This document shows, piece after piece, positions 23,744 through 31,228 of a DNA stretch of 32,408 bases. Under the pieces are notes generated by a model. The model was not told where the DNA came from. It made no database searches and worked only from the letters and a program-made list of their open reading frames with translations. Source of the DNA: Candidatus Geocrenenecus arthurdayi (GTDB taxonomy: Archaea > Thermoproteota > Nitrososphaeria_A > Caldarchaeales > Wolframiiraptoraceae); assembly GCA_023539395.1 (NCBI GenBank), contig JAKCEX010000012.1, forward strand, positions 1 through 32,408, written 5' to 3'. Positions within the stretch are counted from its first letter, which is position 1; every line of letters starts with the position of its first letter. The position numbers were made by a program, and so were the translations under genes.

Positions 23744-24327
23744 GCAGATTAAAGATCCTAAAGAGGAGACCTCCTAGAAGGAGGAGAGAAGGGGTTACAG
23801 ATTATAGAGTACGTCTAAAACTCGTTAAATCAAATCTCCCGAGGCTAGTTATTAGGAAGAGTAATAGATACATAATAATTCAATTAGTTGAGTCTAGGGT
23901 GGGCGGCGATAAGACGCTTATAACAGTAACTTCTAAGCATCTTCTAGATTATGGTTGGAGAGCAGGTACTAAGAATCTACCAGCAGCTTATCTTACAGGA
24001 TTTCTAGCAGGCCTACTAGCTAAGAAGAAAGGTGTAGAGAAGGCTGTAGTCGATATTGGGTTATACACTCCTGTAAGTGGGTCGAGGATTTTTGCTGCTG
24101 TTAAAGGATTCACAGATGCAGGTATAGATGTAAAGGTAGGCGGTGAGAAACTGCCTAGAGAGGAAAGAATAAAAGGTACACATATACAAGAATACTATCA
24201 GATGATTAGGGAGAGGAACATCGAGACAATACAGTTTTCTAAATCTCCAGAAGATGTCTATACTAGATTAGCTGAGCATTTTGAAGAAGTTAGAGAGAAG
24301 ATTGCACAGAGAGTTGGAGGAGCATGA
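23740..24327 (+). CDS. rpl18: 50S ribosomal protein L18
   Basis: 195 residues, the archaeal L18 (L5e-like) length. It binds 5S rRNA. Conserved blocks include [20 protein letters not shown] at the start and the [19 protein letters not shown] helix. The ATG overlaps the rpl19e stop, and AGGAGA nine bases before is the ribosome binding site. The 3' end overlaps the rps5 start (ATGA). Confidence 0.96.
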   Translation: MSRLKILKRRPPRRRREGVTDYRVRLKLVKSNLPRLVIRKSNRYIIIQLVESRVGGDKTLITVTSKHLLDYGWRAGTKNLPAAYLTGFLAGLLAKKKGVEKAVVDIGLYTPVSGSRIFAAVKGFTDAGIDVKVGGEKLPREERIKGTHIQEYYQMIRERNIETIQFSKSPEDVYTRLAEHFEEVREKIAQRVGGA

Positions 24328-24947
24328 GTACTTCAAGTGAATGGGTTCCAAAGACTAAGATAGGTAGAATGGTAGCTCAGGGGCAGATAACTTCAATAGA
24401 TGAAATATTTGCAAACCACTGGAAAATAGCTGAACCAGAGATTGTTGATGCTCTACTACCTGGATTGGAACAGGAAGTTATAGATATAAAGCTCGTGCAG
24501 AAGCAGACGGATGCAGGTGAACGTAGCAGGTTTAAAGCAATCGTAGTTGTAGGTAATAGAGATGGATACGTTGGGCTTGGAATGGGAAAATCTGTTCATG
24601 TAGTCTCAGCAATCGAGAAAGCTATCAAGAATGCTAAGATGAATCTAATCCCAGTTGTTAGAGGATGCGGAAGCTGGGAGTGCTCATGCGGTACAGAGCA
24701 TAGTCTACCAACTAAAGTTGAAGGAAAATGGGGGAGTGTGAGGATACAGCTTCTACCTGGTCCTAGAGGTTTAGGGATAGTCGCTGGAGAAACAGCAAAG
24801 ATAGTTTTAGAGTTAGCAGGAGTAAAAGATGTCTGGACTAGAACTTTCGGTGAAACTAGAACAACACTATCTTTTGCAGGAGCAACATACGTAGCCTTGA
24901 AAAATACTAACAAGATAGTGCTCCCAACCTTGTGGAGACAGCTTTAA
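24324..24947 (+). CDS. rps5: 30S ribosomal protein S5
   Basis: 207 residues, archaeal S5 (S2e-like). The double-stranded-RNA-binding-like N-terminal domain contains [21 protein letters not shown] and [10 protein letters not shown]; the C-terminal domain contains the [13 protein letters not shown] signature. S5 is important for decoding fidelity. GGAGG lies just before the ATG, which overlaps the rpl18 stop. The run breaks after this gene: 152 bp with a new promoter precede rpl30. Confidence 0.96.
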   Translation: MSTSSEWVPKTKIGRMVAQGQITSIDEIFANHWKIAEPEIVDALLPGLEQEVIDIKLVQKQTDAGERSRFKAIVVVGNRDGYVGLGMGKSVHVVSAIEKAIKNAKMNLIPVVRGCGSWECSCGTEHSLPTKVEGKWGSVRIQLLPGPRGLGIVAGETAKIVLELAGVKDVWTRTFGETRTTLSFAGATYVALKNTNKIVLPTLWRQL

Positions 24948-25058
24948 GATAGGGAGTCTGCGCCTAAAACACCTAGTTAGCGTTCCATCTAGCATAAGAA
25001 CTTCCGCAAATGTATTCTTCCTATCTGTATATAGAATAGATTACTGTTTCTAATGAAA

Positions 25059-25068
25059 TTTATTAAAA
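25059..25068 (+). promoter_or_regulatory. TATA-like box of the rpl30-rpl15-secY unit
   Basis: TTTATTAAAA predicts transcription from about 25090, roughly ten bases before the rpl30 ATG. It restarts expression after the 152-bp break that follows rps5. Confidence 0.5.
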
Positions 25069-25099
25069 ACTTCAGTAATCTAGCTGTAGGCTCTATGGG

Positions 25100-25600
25100 A
25101 TGAGTATAGGTATGTCGGCAAGTAGTAACGTGGGATGCTATCTTGTCATTAGGATTAAGGGAAGTGTAAAAGCTAGTCGAGAAGAATTAGACACTCTTAA
25201 AATGCTTAACTTACCTAGAGCAAACTATGCTGTATTTGTTCCGAGAGACCCTAGTTTTGAAGGAATGTTGAAGAAAGTAGTACACTACGTTACTTGGGGG
25301 GAGCCGACGCTAGAAACTGTAAAAAGACTCTTAAAAAGAGCTGAATTCAATGGAAGAATAAAATTGAAGAGTGAGAATATAGCCAAGCTAGGCTACAGTA
25401 GCCTGGATGAACTTGCAGAGAAGATATTGAAAGGAGAGGTAACATTAAGTAAGCTAAGAGATAAAGGACTTAAACCCTACCTGAGACTACACCCTCCAAA
25501 GAAGGGGTTCAAGAAAACAGTCAAGAAGCCTTTTAATGCAGGAGGAGAATACGGGTACCGTGGAGAGAAGATAAATGAGCTTGCCATTAGGATGTCTTAA
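25100..25600 (+). CDS. rpl30: 50S ribosomal protein L30
   Basis: 166 residues, the long archaeal L30 (L7e-like). It begins with the YLVIRIKG strand and contains LPRANYAVFVPRDPSFEGML. The C-terminal extension has KPYLRLHPPKKGFKKTVKKP, typical of the archaeal/eukaryotic form. Two in-frame ATGs (25100 and 25112) lie before the conserved region and no Shine-Dalgarno is visible; 25100 is taken as the start because it is nearest the predicted transcript start. Confidence 0.94.
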   Translation: MSIGMSASSNVGCYLVIRIKGSVKASREELDTLKMLNLPRANYAVFVPRDPSFEGMLKKVVHYVTWGEPTLETVKRLLKRAEFNGRIKLKSENIAKLGYSSLDELAEKILKGEVTLSKLRDKGLKPYLRLHPPKKGFKKTVKKPFNAGGEYGYRGEKINELAIRMS

Positions 25601-25666
25601 AAAGCTGTGTAGTCTAGTATCTTGAAATTCTTATTAATCGCTGAGATGTTAGGATGGTGAGAATAA

Positions 25667-26113
25667 TTGCCTACAAGGTTTAGGAAGGTTAGGAAGAGGA
25701 GGGGTAGTAGGACTCACGGCTGGGGTCAAATAGGTCAGCATAGGAAGACTGGAGCAAAGGGTGGACGTGGAGAAGCTGGAAAACATAAACATAAGTGGAC
25801 GTGGGTACTAAGATATGATAGAGACTACTTTGGGAAGCATGGATTCTTCAGACCAAATAGAAGAGAAGTTAAATCTATGAACCTGCTACAATTAGCAACT
25901 GTTATAGAAAACTTAGAGGAGCAAGGTCTACTGAAGACCGTAGATGATAGAATAGTTGTAGACTTGAATTCTATGGGCGTTAAAAAGATAATCGGTGGAG
26001 GAAGAATCAATAGACCCCTAGTCGTAATTGTTGAGAACTGGACTAAGACAGCCGAGGAGAAGATTAGAGAGGCTGGAGGAGAGATAATTAGACCAGGAGA
26101 AGCAAAGGTGTAG
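25667..26113 (+). CDS. rpl15: 50S ribosomal protein L15
   Basis: 148 residues, archaeal L15 (L27a-like). The very basic glycine-rich N-terminus (RKRRGSRTHGWGQIGQHRKT) threads into 23S rRNA, and a compact C-terminal domain follows. It starts with TTG at 25667 after GGATGGTGA. It lies 66 bp after rpl30 and four bases before secY, whose ribosome binding site overlaps its last codons. Confidence 0.95.
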   Translation: MPTRFRKVRKRRGSRTHGWGQIGQHRKTGAKGGRGEAGKHKHKWTWVLRYDRDYFGKHGFFRPNRREVKSMNLLQLATVIENLEEQGLLKTVDDRIVVDLNSMGVKKIIGGGRINRPLVVIVENWTKTAEEKIREAGGEIIRPGEAKV

Positions 26114-26117
26114 GAGA

Positions 26118-27551
26118 TTGCCTAGTGCAAAAGAATTAGTTAAGGAAATCGGTAGGTATTTCCCAGAGGTTGCGAAACCTGTTAGAAAGCTTAGCTTGGG
26201 AGAGAGGTTTCTCTGGACTGGGTTAGTCTTAGTCATATATGTACTGATGAGTCATACTTTCCTCTATGGTGTACCACAAGCTGCTAAACTCTCACAGCAA
26301 AACCCGATTATACTAAACATAATATTCGCACAACGTATGGGAACACTGACAACCCTTGGGATAGGACCTATAGTTACATCAGGTCTCATACTCCAGCTAC
26401 TAGTAGGTGCACAGATAATAAAACTAGACTTATCTAAATCTGAAGATAGAGCAGTATTCACAGCTGCAAGCAAGATATTCGCTGTAGTTGTAACCGTGTT
26501 TGAGGCAGCGGTATTTACCTTCTCTGGTATGCTGGGACATATGGATTTCAACACCCAGATACTTGTATTTCTACAGCTTGTTGCAGCAACAACATTGATA
26601 TTATTAATGGATGAGCTTGTACAGAAAGGCTGGGGGCTGGGAAGCGGTGTAAGCTTATTTATAGCTGTAGGCGTAGCTGAAACAATTATTGTAAGCCTCT
26701 TCTCACCAATAATACTTCCAGATGGATACTATCAAGGAATAATCTTAGCATTAATCCAGGCGGGCATATCAGGGGAGCCTATAACACCTCTAATAGTGAG
26801 AGGACAGTTCCCAGATATTTTAGGGCTAGCGAGCACGTTTCTACTGTTATTCTTGATAATCTACTTAGAGGCCATCAGAGTGGAAGTCCCTATCCAGTAT
26901 GCGAGATACTCAGGTTTCGCTGCGAAATACCCAATCAAGTTCCTGTATGTTTCAAATATCCCTGTTATCTTTGCTTCCACCGTATTCACAAATATATACT
27001 ATCTCTCAAGCATAGTCTGGAGCAGGTTTAACATGGATAATAGCAACCCGTTCCTAAACATCATCGGCATGTTTAATTCTACCCTCTATATTCAAGATAG
27101 AATGCTAACGCCTATAGGTGGACTTGCATACTATGTTACTTCACCATACAGCATATACGGTGTGATGCATGACCCTGTCAAGTCTACTGTATATGCTTTG
27201 ATAATGATTGGTTTCTGCCTACTCTTCGCTAAGTTCTGGGTAGACATAGGAAGATTATCTCCAGAACAAGTTGCAGACCAATTGGTAAAAGCTGGTATGC
27301 AGGTTCCAGGGTTCAGGCGTGCACCATCCACTATAGCTAAGATAATCGAGAGATACATCTCCACCGTGACTGTACTTGGAGCTTTAGTAGTTGGAACAGT
27401 AGCAGTTTTCGGAGACTTCTTCAACGTGTTTGGTGGAGGCATAGGTATACTCCTTATGACTGGAATACTCTATCAATACTACCAGATACTGGTAAGAGAA
27501 AGATTAACTGAGATGTATCCAGCTCTAGGAAGATTGCTTGGAGAAGAATGA
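26118..27551 (+). CDS. secY: Protein translocase subunit SecY
   Basis: 477 residues with ten transmembrane helices, the Sec61-alpha/SecY channel. The plug-proximal segment, the GIGPIVTSGLILQLLVG stretch of helix 2 and the long cytoplasmic loops that contact the ribosome are all recognisable. Loop 8-9 includes VDIGRLSPEQVADQLVKAGM followed by PGFR. The start is TTG 26118, four bases after the rpl15 stop, with AGGTG inside the end of rpl15. Adenylate kinase (adk), commonly next in archaea, is absent here. Confidence 0.97.
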   Translation: MPSAKELVKEIGRYFPEVAKPVRKLSLGERFLWTGLVLVIYVLMSHTFLYGVPQAAKLSQQNPIILNIIFAQRMGTLTTLGIGPIVTSGLILQLLVGAQIIKLDLSKSEDRAVFTAASKIFAVVVTVFEAAVFTFSGMLGHMDFNTQILVFLQLVAATTLILLMDELVQKGWGLGSGVSLFIAVGVAETIIVSLFSPIILPDGYYQGIILALIQAGISGEPITPLIVRGQFPDILGLASTFLLLFLIIYLEAIRVEVPIQYARYSGFAAKYPIKFLYVSNIPVIFASTVFTNIYYLSSIVWSRFNMDNSNPFLNIIGMFNSTLYIQDRMLTPIGGLAYYVTSPYSIYGVMHDPVKSTVYALIMIGFCLLFAKFWVDIGRLSPEQVADQLVKAGMQVPGFRRAPSTIAKIIERYISTVTVLGALVVGTVAVFGDFFNVFGGGIGILLMTGILYQYYQILVRERLTEMYPALGRLLGEE

Positions 27552-27634
27552 CCTCATAAAATATTCATAATCTTATCATCCTAACGTTTAATATTGTTTA
27601 TTAAGTAGATGACTACTAATCTAAGCAGGAGAGC

Positions 27635-28120
27635 ATGGACCCTCTCATTCAAATCCTCATATTAGCTGTCTTGGTAAGCTTAGTCACAAACCTTATTCGG
27701 AGGAAATTAATCTCTAGAGAAGATACTTTAAAGATGGCTGAATCCCAACTCTACAAGAAGAGCCTACTCGAAGCTAGAAGGAGAGGAGATGAGAAGCTTA
27801 TCCAGAAATTAATGAAAAAGCAGGAGTATTATCAGAAGATAGATGCACAGATAGCTAAAAAGAACATCATAACATTATTTGCAACCTTGGCAGTATTCTA
27901 CTTAGCATATATTCTTTTGGAACAAGTTTATGGAAACGGTTCCGTAGCCAATCTACCTGCTGATCTAATAATCCCATTCATATCTGAAGGTAACCAATTA
28001 ACAGTTGCAGGATGGTTCATAATCTCCCTAATAGCAGCTGGATTACCAATATCAAAGATACTAGGCTTGGGTGGAGTACCTGAGCTAACTAAAGAAGCTG
28101 AGAAGAAAATCAAAGAATAG
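27635..28120 (+). CDS. DUF106 / EMC3-like membrane insertase protein
   Basis: 161 residues. The N-terminal transmembrane helix (about 5-22) is followed by a basic cytoplasmic coiled coil (about 30-75), then two more membrane spans (about 80-97 and 125-145). This is the layout of archaeal DUF106 proteins, which belong to the Oxa1/YidC/EMC3/TMCO1 superfamily and are thought to help membrane protein insertion at the Sec channel. The place after secY fits that role. GGAG precedes the ATG, and a TATA-like TTTAATATTG sits near 27589-27598. Confidence 0.9.
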   Translation: MDPLIQILILAVLVSLVTNLIRRKLISREDTLKMAESQLYKKSLLEARRRGDEKLIQKLMKKQEYYQKIDAQIAKKNIITLFATLAVFYLAYILLEQVYGNGSVANLPADLIIPFISEGNQLTVAGWFIISLIAAGLPISKILGLGGVPELTKEAEKKIKE

Positions 28121-28200
28121 CATTAAGCTCATAGCATAATATTGAATTAGCGATTTGATTAAAATAAAATAGTGGATTAACGTATTCTTCTGTTAAGAGT

Positions 28201-28473
28201 ATGAGGCGAAGTCTTAGGACTAGGTCTAGGAAGAGGAAGTATGTTCGAACATTAGGTGGGAGGTCCGTTGTGCATTTTGAAGATGAGAAGAGAGACTTCC
28301 ATCATTGTGCGAGGTGTGGTGCTATAATCCATGGTATACCGAGAGAGAAGGATTACAAGCTATCCCATAGCGAGAGAACCGTTGAGAGATACTATGGAGG
28401 TGTACTCTGCCAGAATTGCTTAGACCAATTGATTAGAGATAGAGTATACCTTGAGTGGGTAAAATCTCAGTGA
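28201..28473 (+). CDS. rpl34e: 50S ribosomal protein L34e
   Basis: 90 residues, standard archaeal L34e. The basic N-terminus (RRSLRTRSRKRKYVRT) is followed by a zinc ribbon with CARC at 36-39 and a C-x2-C at LCQNC near the end. The start ATG has no Shine-Dalgarno but lies about 35 bp from the TATA-like TAAAATAAAA. It converges with cmk, with 20 bp between the stops. Confidence 0.95.
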   Translation: MRRSLRTRSRKRKYVRTLGGRSVVHFEDEKRDFHHCARCGAIIHGIPREKDYKLSHSERTVERYYGGVLCQNCLDQLIRDRVYLEWVKSQ

Positions 28474-28493
28474 ACGGACAACTCATACATAGA

Positions 28494-29066
28494 TTAGATT
28501 TTGAAGTATTCTTTTACAGCTTGTGAAACTATCCTATAGACTCCAATTATGCTTAGATTACTTGTATCGAGTACTAGGTGGAATGGTGAATAATCTTTCC
28601 CAATCTCTACACCATATAATCTTCTATATATTTCAGCACTATCAATGTCTCTCTTCTTCAATAGCTGTCTAGCTTCTTCGGGTTCAACGTGGCTCCTCTT
28701 AACAAGCCTTTTTACTCTAACATCTTCAGAAGCTTTTAACCATATATTAAATCCATGAGGGTAAAGCCATGGAAGTATCCAGCTATCTATCACTACACCT
28801 CCTTTCTCAGCATATTCTATTAGCTTCTGGTCTACAAGCTTATCGAACTCAGGGTTGGACACCCTCTCTTCTAAGAATCTTAAACCTTCTTCTGTCTCCC
28901 ACCAAGCTTTCCCAATAGGATTGTAGCCTCTCTCTTTAGCAAGCATTTTTAGCCCATCTCCACCTGAGACATACTTGAGTTTGAAAGCTCTCGCAAGCTT
29001 TCTTCCTAAAGTACTCTTACCTGTTGCTGCGAAACCGCTTATACAGATAACTATCTTCTTCTCCAT
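28494..29066 (-). CDS. cmk: Cytidylate kinase, archaeal type
   Basis: 190 residues from the ATG at 29066. An in-frame TTG at 29072 is less likely, since the ATG is 27 bp from a TATA-like box and fits a leaderless mRNA. The P-loop is GFAATGKST at about 11-19. The lid and NMP-binding region contains the RLVKRSHVEPEEARQLLKKR basic helix and YRRLYG. It phosphorylates CMP/dCMP with ATP. In most archaea cmk lies between rpl34e and rpl14e in the same direction; here it is in the same place but inverted, with its own promoter. Confidence 0.92.
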   Translation of the reverse strand: MEKKIVICISGFAATGKSTLGRKLARAFKLKYVSGGDGLKMLAKERGYNPIGKAWWETEEGLRFLEERVSNPEFDKLVDQKLIEYAEKGGVVIDSWILPWLYPHGFNIWLKASEDVRVKRLVKRSHVEPEEARQLLKKRDIDSAEIYRRLYGVEIGKDYSPFHLVLDTSNLSIIGVYRIVSQAVKEYFKI

Positions 29067-29086
29067 ATTCAATAAAATTCAACGCG

Positions 29087-29100
29087 ATTATATTAATATT
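29087..29100 (-). promoter_or_regulatory. TATA-like box of cmk
   Basis: It reads AATATTAATATAAT on the minus strand. Its centre is 27 bp from the ATG at 29066, implying a leaderless transcript. Confidence 0.5.
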
Positions 29101-29258
29101 CAAATCATGTGAGATTAACAATAAACCTTACTTTCTATATAATGCAATGTTCTCTTACTCCCTTCTTATCTAAGAGTATTTTAATAAGCTTGCCTTGTAA
29201 AAGACTCCAGAAGCTTTGGTTGAAATAGTAGTAATATTTTATGGATGGAGGGGGATTG

Positions 29259-29561
29259 ATGAAAGAAGAAATTGGTAGGATTGTAGTGAAGACTGCTGGT
29301 AGGGAAGCTTCTAAGAAATGTGTCATAGTCTCAGTGGTAGACAAGAATTTCGTTCTCGTTACAGGTCCGAAGAGTTTAACCGGGGTAAAGCGGAGGAGAG
29401 TAAACGTATCCCATTTAGCATTCACCCCTCACAAGATAGATATTAAGGAGAATGCAACCGATGACGAAGTATTAAAGAAGCTTGAAGAAGCAGGATTGAT
29501 AGATTATATGCGCGAATACGTACGGGTTCACCCTAAAGCTTTACCATTGACTACATCATAG
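29259..29561 (+). CDS. rpl14e: 50S ribosomal protein L14e
   Basis: 100 residues from ATG 29259. An ATG at 29241 is in frame, but the GGAGGGGG at 29247-29254 between them is the obvious ribosome binding site for 29259, and L14e proteins begin close to the EIGRIVVKTAGREA strand. The KOW-like fold includes FVLVTGPKSLTGVKRRRVN and SHLAFTPHKIDI. The C-terminal helix continues to YVRVHPKALPL. It is divergent from cmk and 108 bp upstream of cbf5. Confidence 0.94.
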   Translation: MKEEIGRIVVKTAGREASKKCVIVSVVDKNFVLVTGPKSLTGVKRRRVNVSHLAFTPHKIDIKENATDDEVLKKLEEAGLIDYMREYVRVHPKALPLTTS

Positions 29562-29669
29562 TGGAGAGACTAATCATCTAGACTCATAGAAATTAGAATT
29601 GGTTGGAAGAGCACTTTATTTTTAGAATAATTAATATTGTTCTTAGAGTATTTGCGTTATGGAGCCTAG

Positions 29670-30680
29670 ATGAGTAGTGATATTGTTCCACCTTGGATGA
29701 TTGAATCAAAGATTCTGGTAAGGATCGATGTAGAGAGTAATCCATCTTTTGGTGAAGACCCCTACAATAGACCTCTTAATAGACATATTAAGCTTGGAGT
29801 GATAAATCTTGATAAACCTAGAGGACCTACAAGCCACGACGTTACAAGTAAAGTTAAGTCTCTACTTGCTGTTGAGAGAGCAGGTCATGGTGGAACACTT
29901 GACCCAGCTGTTTCAGGTGTTTTACCAATCCTACTTGATGATGCTACAAAATGCTCTGGAGTAGTTATGAGCGGTGGGAAAGAATACGTATGTGTTATGA
30001 AGCTTCATGGTGACATCTCAGACGTTGAGCTGAAGCATGCTATCAAGATGTTTACAGGGGATATATACCAGCTTCCACCGGTAAGGTCTAGTGTTGCGAG
30101 AACAGTTAGAGTTAGAACAATCTATAGTATAGACCTACTTGAAAGAGATGGAAGATATGTTTTAATGAGGATAGCTTGTTCAGGTGGAACGTATATTAGG
30201 AAACTATGCTATGACATTGGTCTATATCTTGGTATAGGTGCACATATGCAGGAGCTTAGAAGGGTTAGAGCTGGACCTTTTACTGAGAATACAGCTGTAA
30301 CATTACTTGATTTGTATGAAGCAGTAGAAAAATGGAGGGGTGGTGATGAGTCTATGTTAAGAGAGATCATTAGACCTGTTGAGGAAGCTGTAAAACATAT
30401 ACCAAAGATATACTTGCTTGATTCAGCTATAGGTGCAGTGTGTAATGGTGCTAACTTAGCTGTTTCAGGAATCGCAAAGCTGGAAGATAGTGTGAAGAAG
30501 GGTAGAACAGTCGCTCTCATGTCTCTTAAAGGAGAGCTCGTAGCTCTCGGAGTTAGCAGGATGAATGCTGAGGAAATACTAGAAGCAGAACATGGGATAG
30601 CAGTAGATACAGAAAGAGTAATCATGGAGAAGGGGCTATACCCACCAATATGGAAACATGGAGAAAGGAGAAGAAGATAA
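29670..30680 (+). CDS. truB: tRNA/rRNA pseudouridine synthase Cbf5
   Basis: 336 residues, archaeal Cbf5, the catalytic subunit of H/ACA ribonucleoprotein with Nop10, Gar1 and L7Ae; it also makes pseudouridine 55 in tRNA. Motif I INLDKPRGPTSHDV and the catalytic loop GHGGTLDP with Asp78 are present, followed by YQLPPVRSSVARTVRVR and ACSGGTYIRKLCYDIG. A PUA domain spans about residues 245-325, ending in the basic GERRRR tail. The ATG at 29670 is read from a transcript that probably starts in the 108-bp gap, which holds AATTAATATT near 29628-29637. Confidence 0.96.
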   Translation: MSSDIVPPWMIESKILVRIDVESNPSFGEDPYNRPLNRHIKLGVINLDKPRGPTSHDVTSKVKSLLAVERAGHGGTLDPAVSGVLPILLDDATKCSGVVMSGGKEYVCVMKLHGDISDVELKHAIKMFTGDIYQLPPVRSSVARTVRVRTIYSIDLLERDGRYVLMRIACSGGTYIRKLCYDIGLYLGIGAHMQELRRVRAGPFTENTAVTLLDLYEAVEKWRGGDESMLREIIRPVEEAVKHIPKIYLLDSAIGAVCNGANLAVSGIAKLEDSVKKGRTVALMSLKGELVALGVSRMNAEEILEAEHGIAVDTERVIMEKGLYPPIWKHGERRRR

Positions 30681-30707
30681 AATTAACGATTATGAACCAG
30701 GAGTAGT

Positions 30708-31135
30708 CTAGCCTGACTTTTCTCTAAGATAGAGTTCTAGAATTCTAGGGAAGATTTCTGCCTCTTCTTTCTCATAATGTAAGTCTATGAGTTTTCTAAG
30801 CTCCTTGATTATATTTACTCCTGATTGAGGGCTGTCCAGTAGGTTGATATATTGATGAACAAAATTAATGATAAGCTTATGCTGCTGGAAAACCTCAATT
30901 ACATCTTTACAATCTTCTCTACCGAGGAGTCACAGCGCTTCTTTTAAAATTATAGCTTCTTCATCAATTATGTGCTGTTCAATGTGGGTCCTTAATTCAT
31001 CTACTAAATTTCTCGTTTCAGTATAATCGCCCTTTATGGGAGTTGCTCTATTCTTGAAAGTTTTTCTCTTGATTTTTTATGCTCGTCTATTAAGAGCTTG
31101 ATGAGGGATGGTAATTCGAGTTGACGTGGTCTCAC
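30708..31135 (-). pseudogene. Hemerythrin-like (HHE) protein, disrupted
   Basis: From a GTG at 31135 the minus strand encodes 33 residues (including LIDEHKKSREKLSRIEQLP) and then TAA at 31034-31036. One base back, in the frame of 31035-31037, the protein continues as IKGDYTETRNLVDELR, HIEQHIIDEEAIILKEAL, then a TGA at 30930-30932, then LLGREDCKDVIEVFQQHKL, INFVHQYINLL and HYEKEEAEIFPRIL to TAG at 30708-30710. The histidines and acidic residues (DEH, HIEQHIIDEE, HKL, FVHQY, HYEKEE) are those of the four-helix HHE cation-binding domain that carries a di-iron centre. A CGA-to-TGA change would explain the stop and a one-base loss the frameshift. The 93 bases between it and the M20 gene and the 27 bases between cbf5 and its stop hold nothing else. 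Confidence 0.75.
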
Positions 31136-31154
31136 ATTAAGACTTCCATAGCAA

Positions 31155-31167
31155 GTTTATATTAAAA
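31155..31167 (-). promoter_or_regulatory. TATA-like box of the hemerythrin-like pseudogene
   Basis: It reads TTTTAATATAAAC on the minus strand, with the centre 26 bp from the GTG at 31135, as for a leaderless gene. The promoter has survived although the reading frame has not. Confidence 0.55.
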
Positions 31168-31228
31168 TTGCTTGACCTACTTAGGTAATTGTAGAGCTTA
31201 CTTTATTGTTTTAGCTGGTTCTACTCTA

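Noticed and set aside
24948-25099. AGATAGG ... CCTATCT pairing suggesting a structured RNA after rps5
   Set aside because: Only seven base pairs around a loop of about 65 bases with little internal structure; it is not convincing as an RNA gene.
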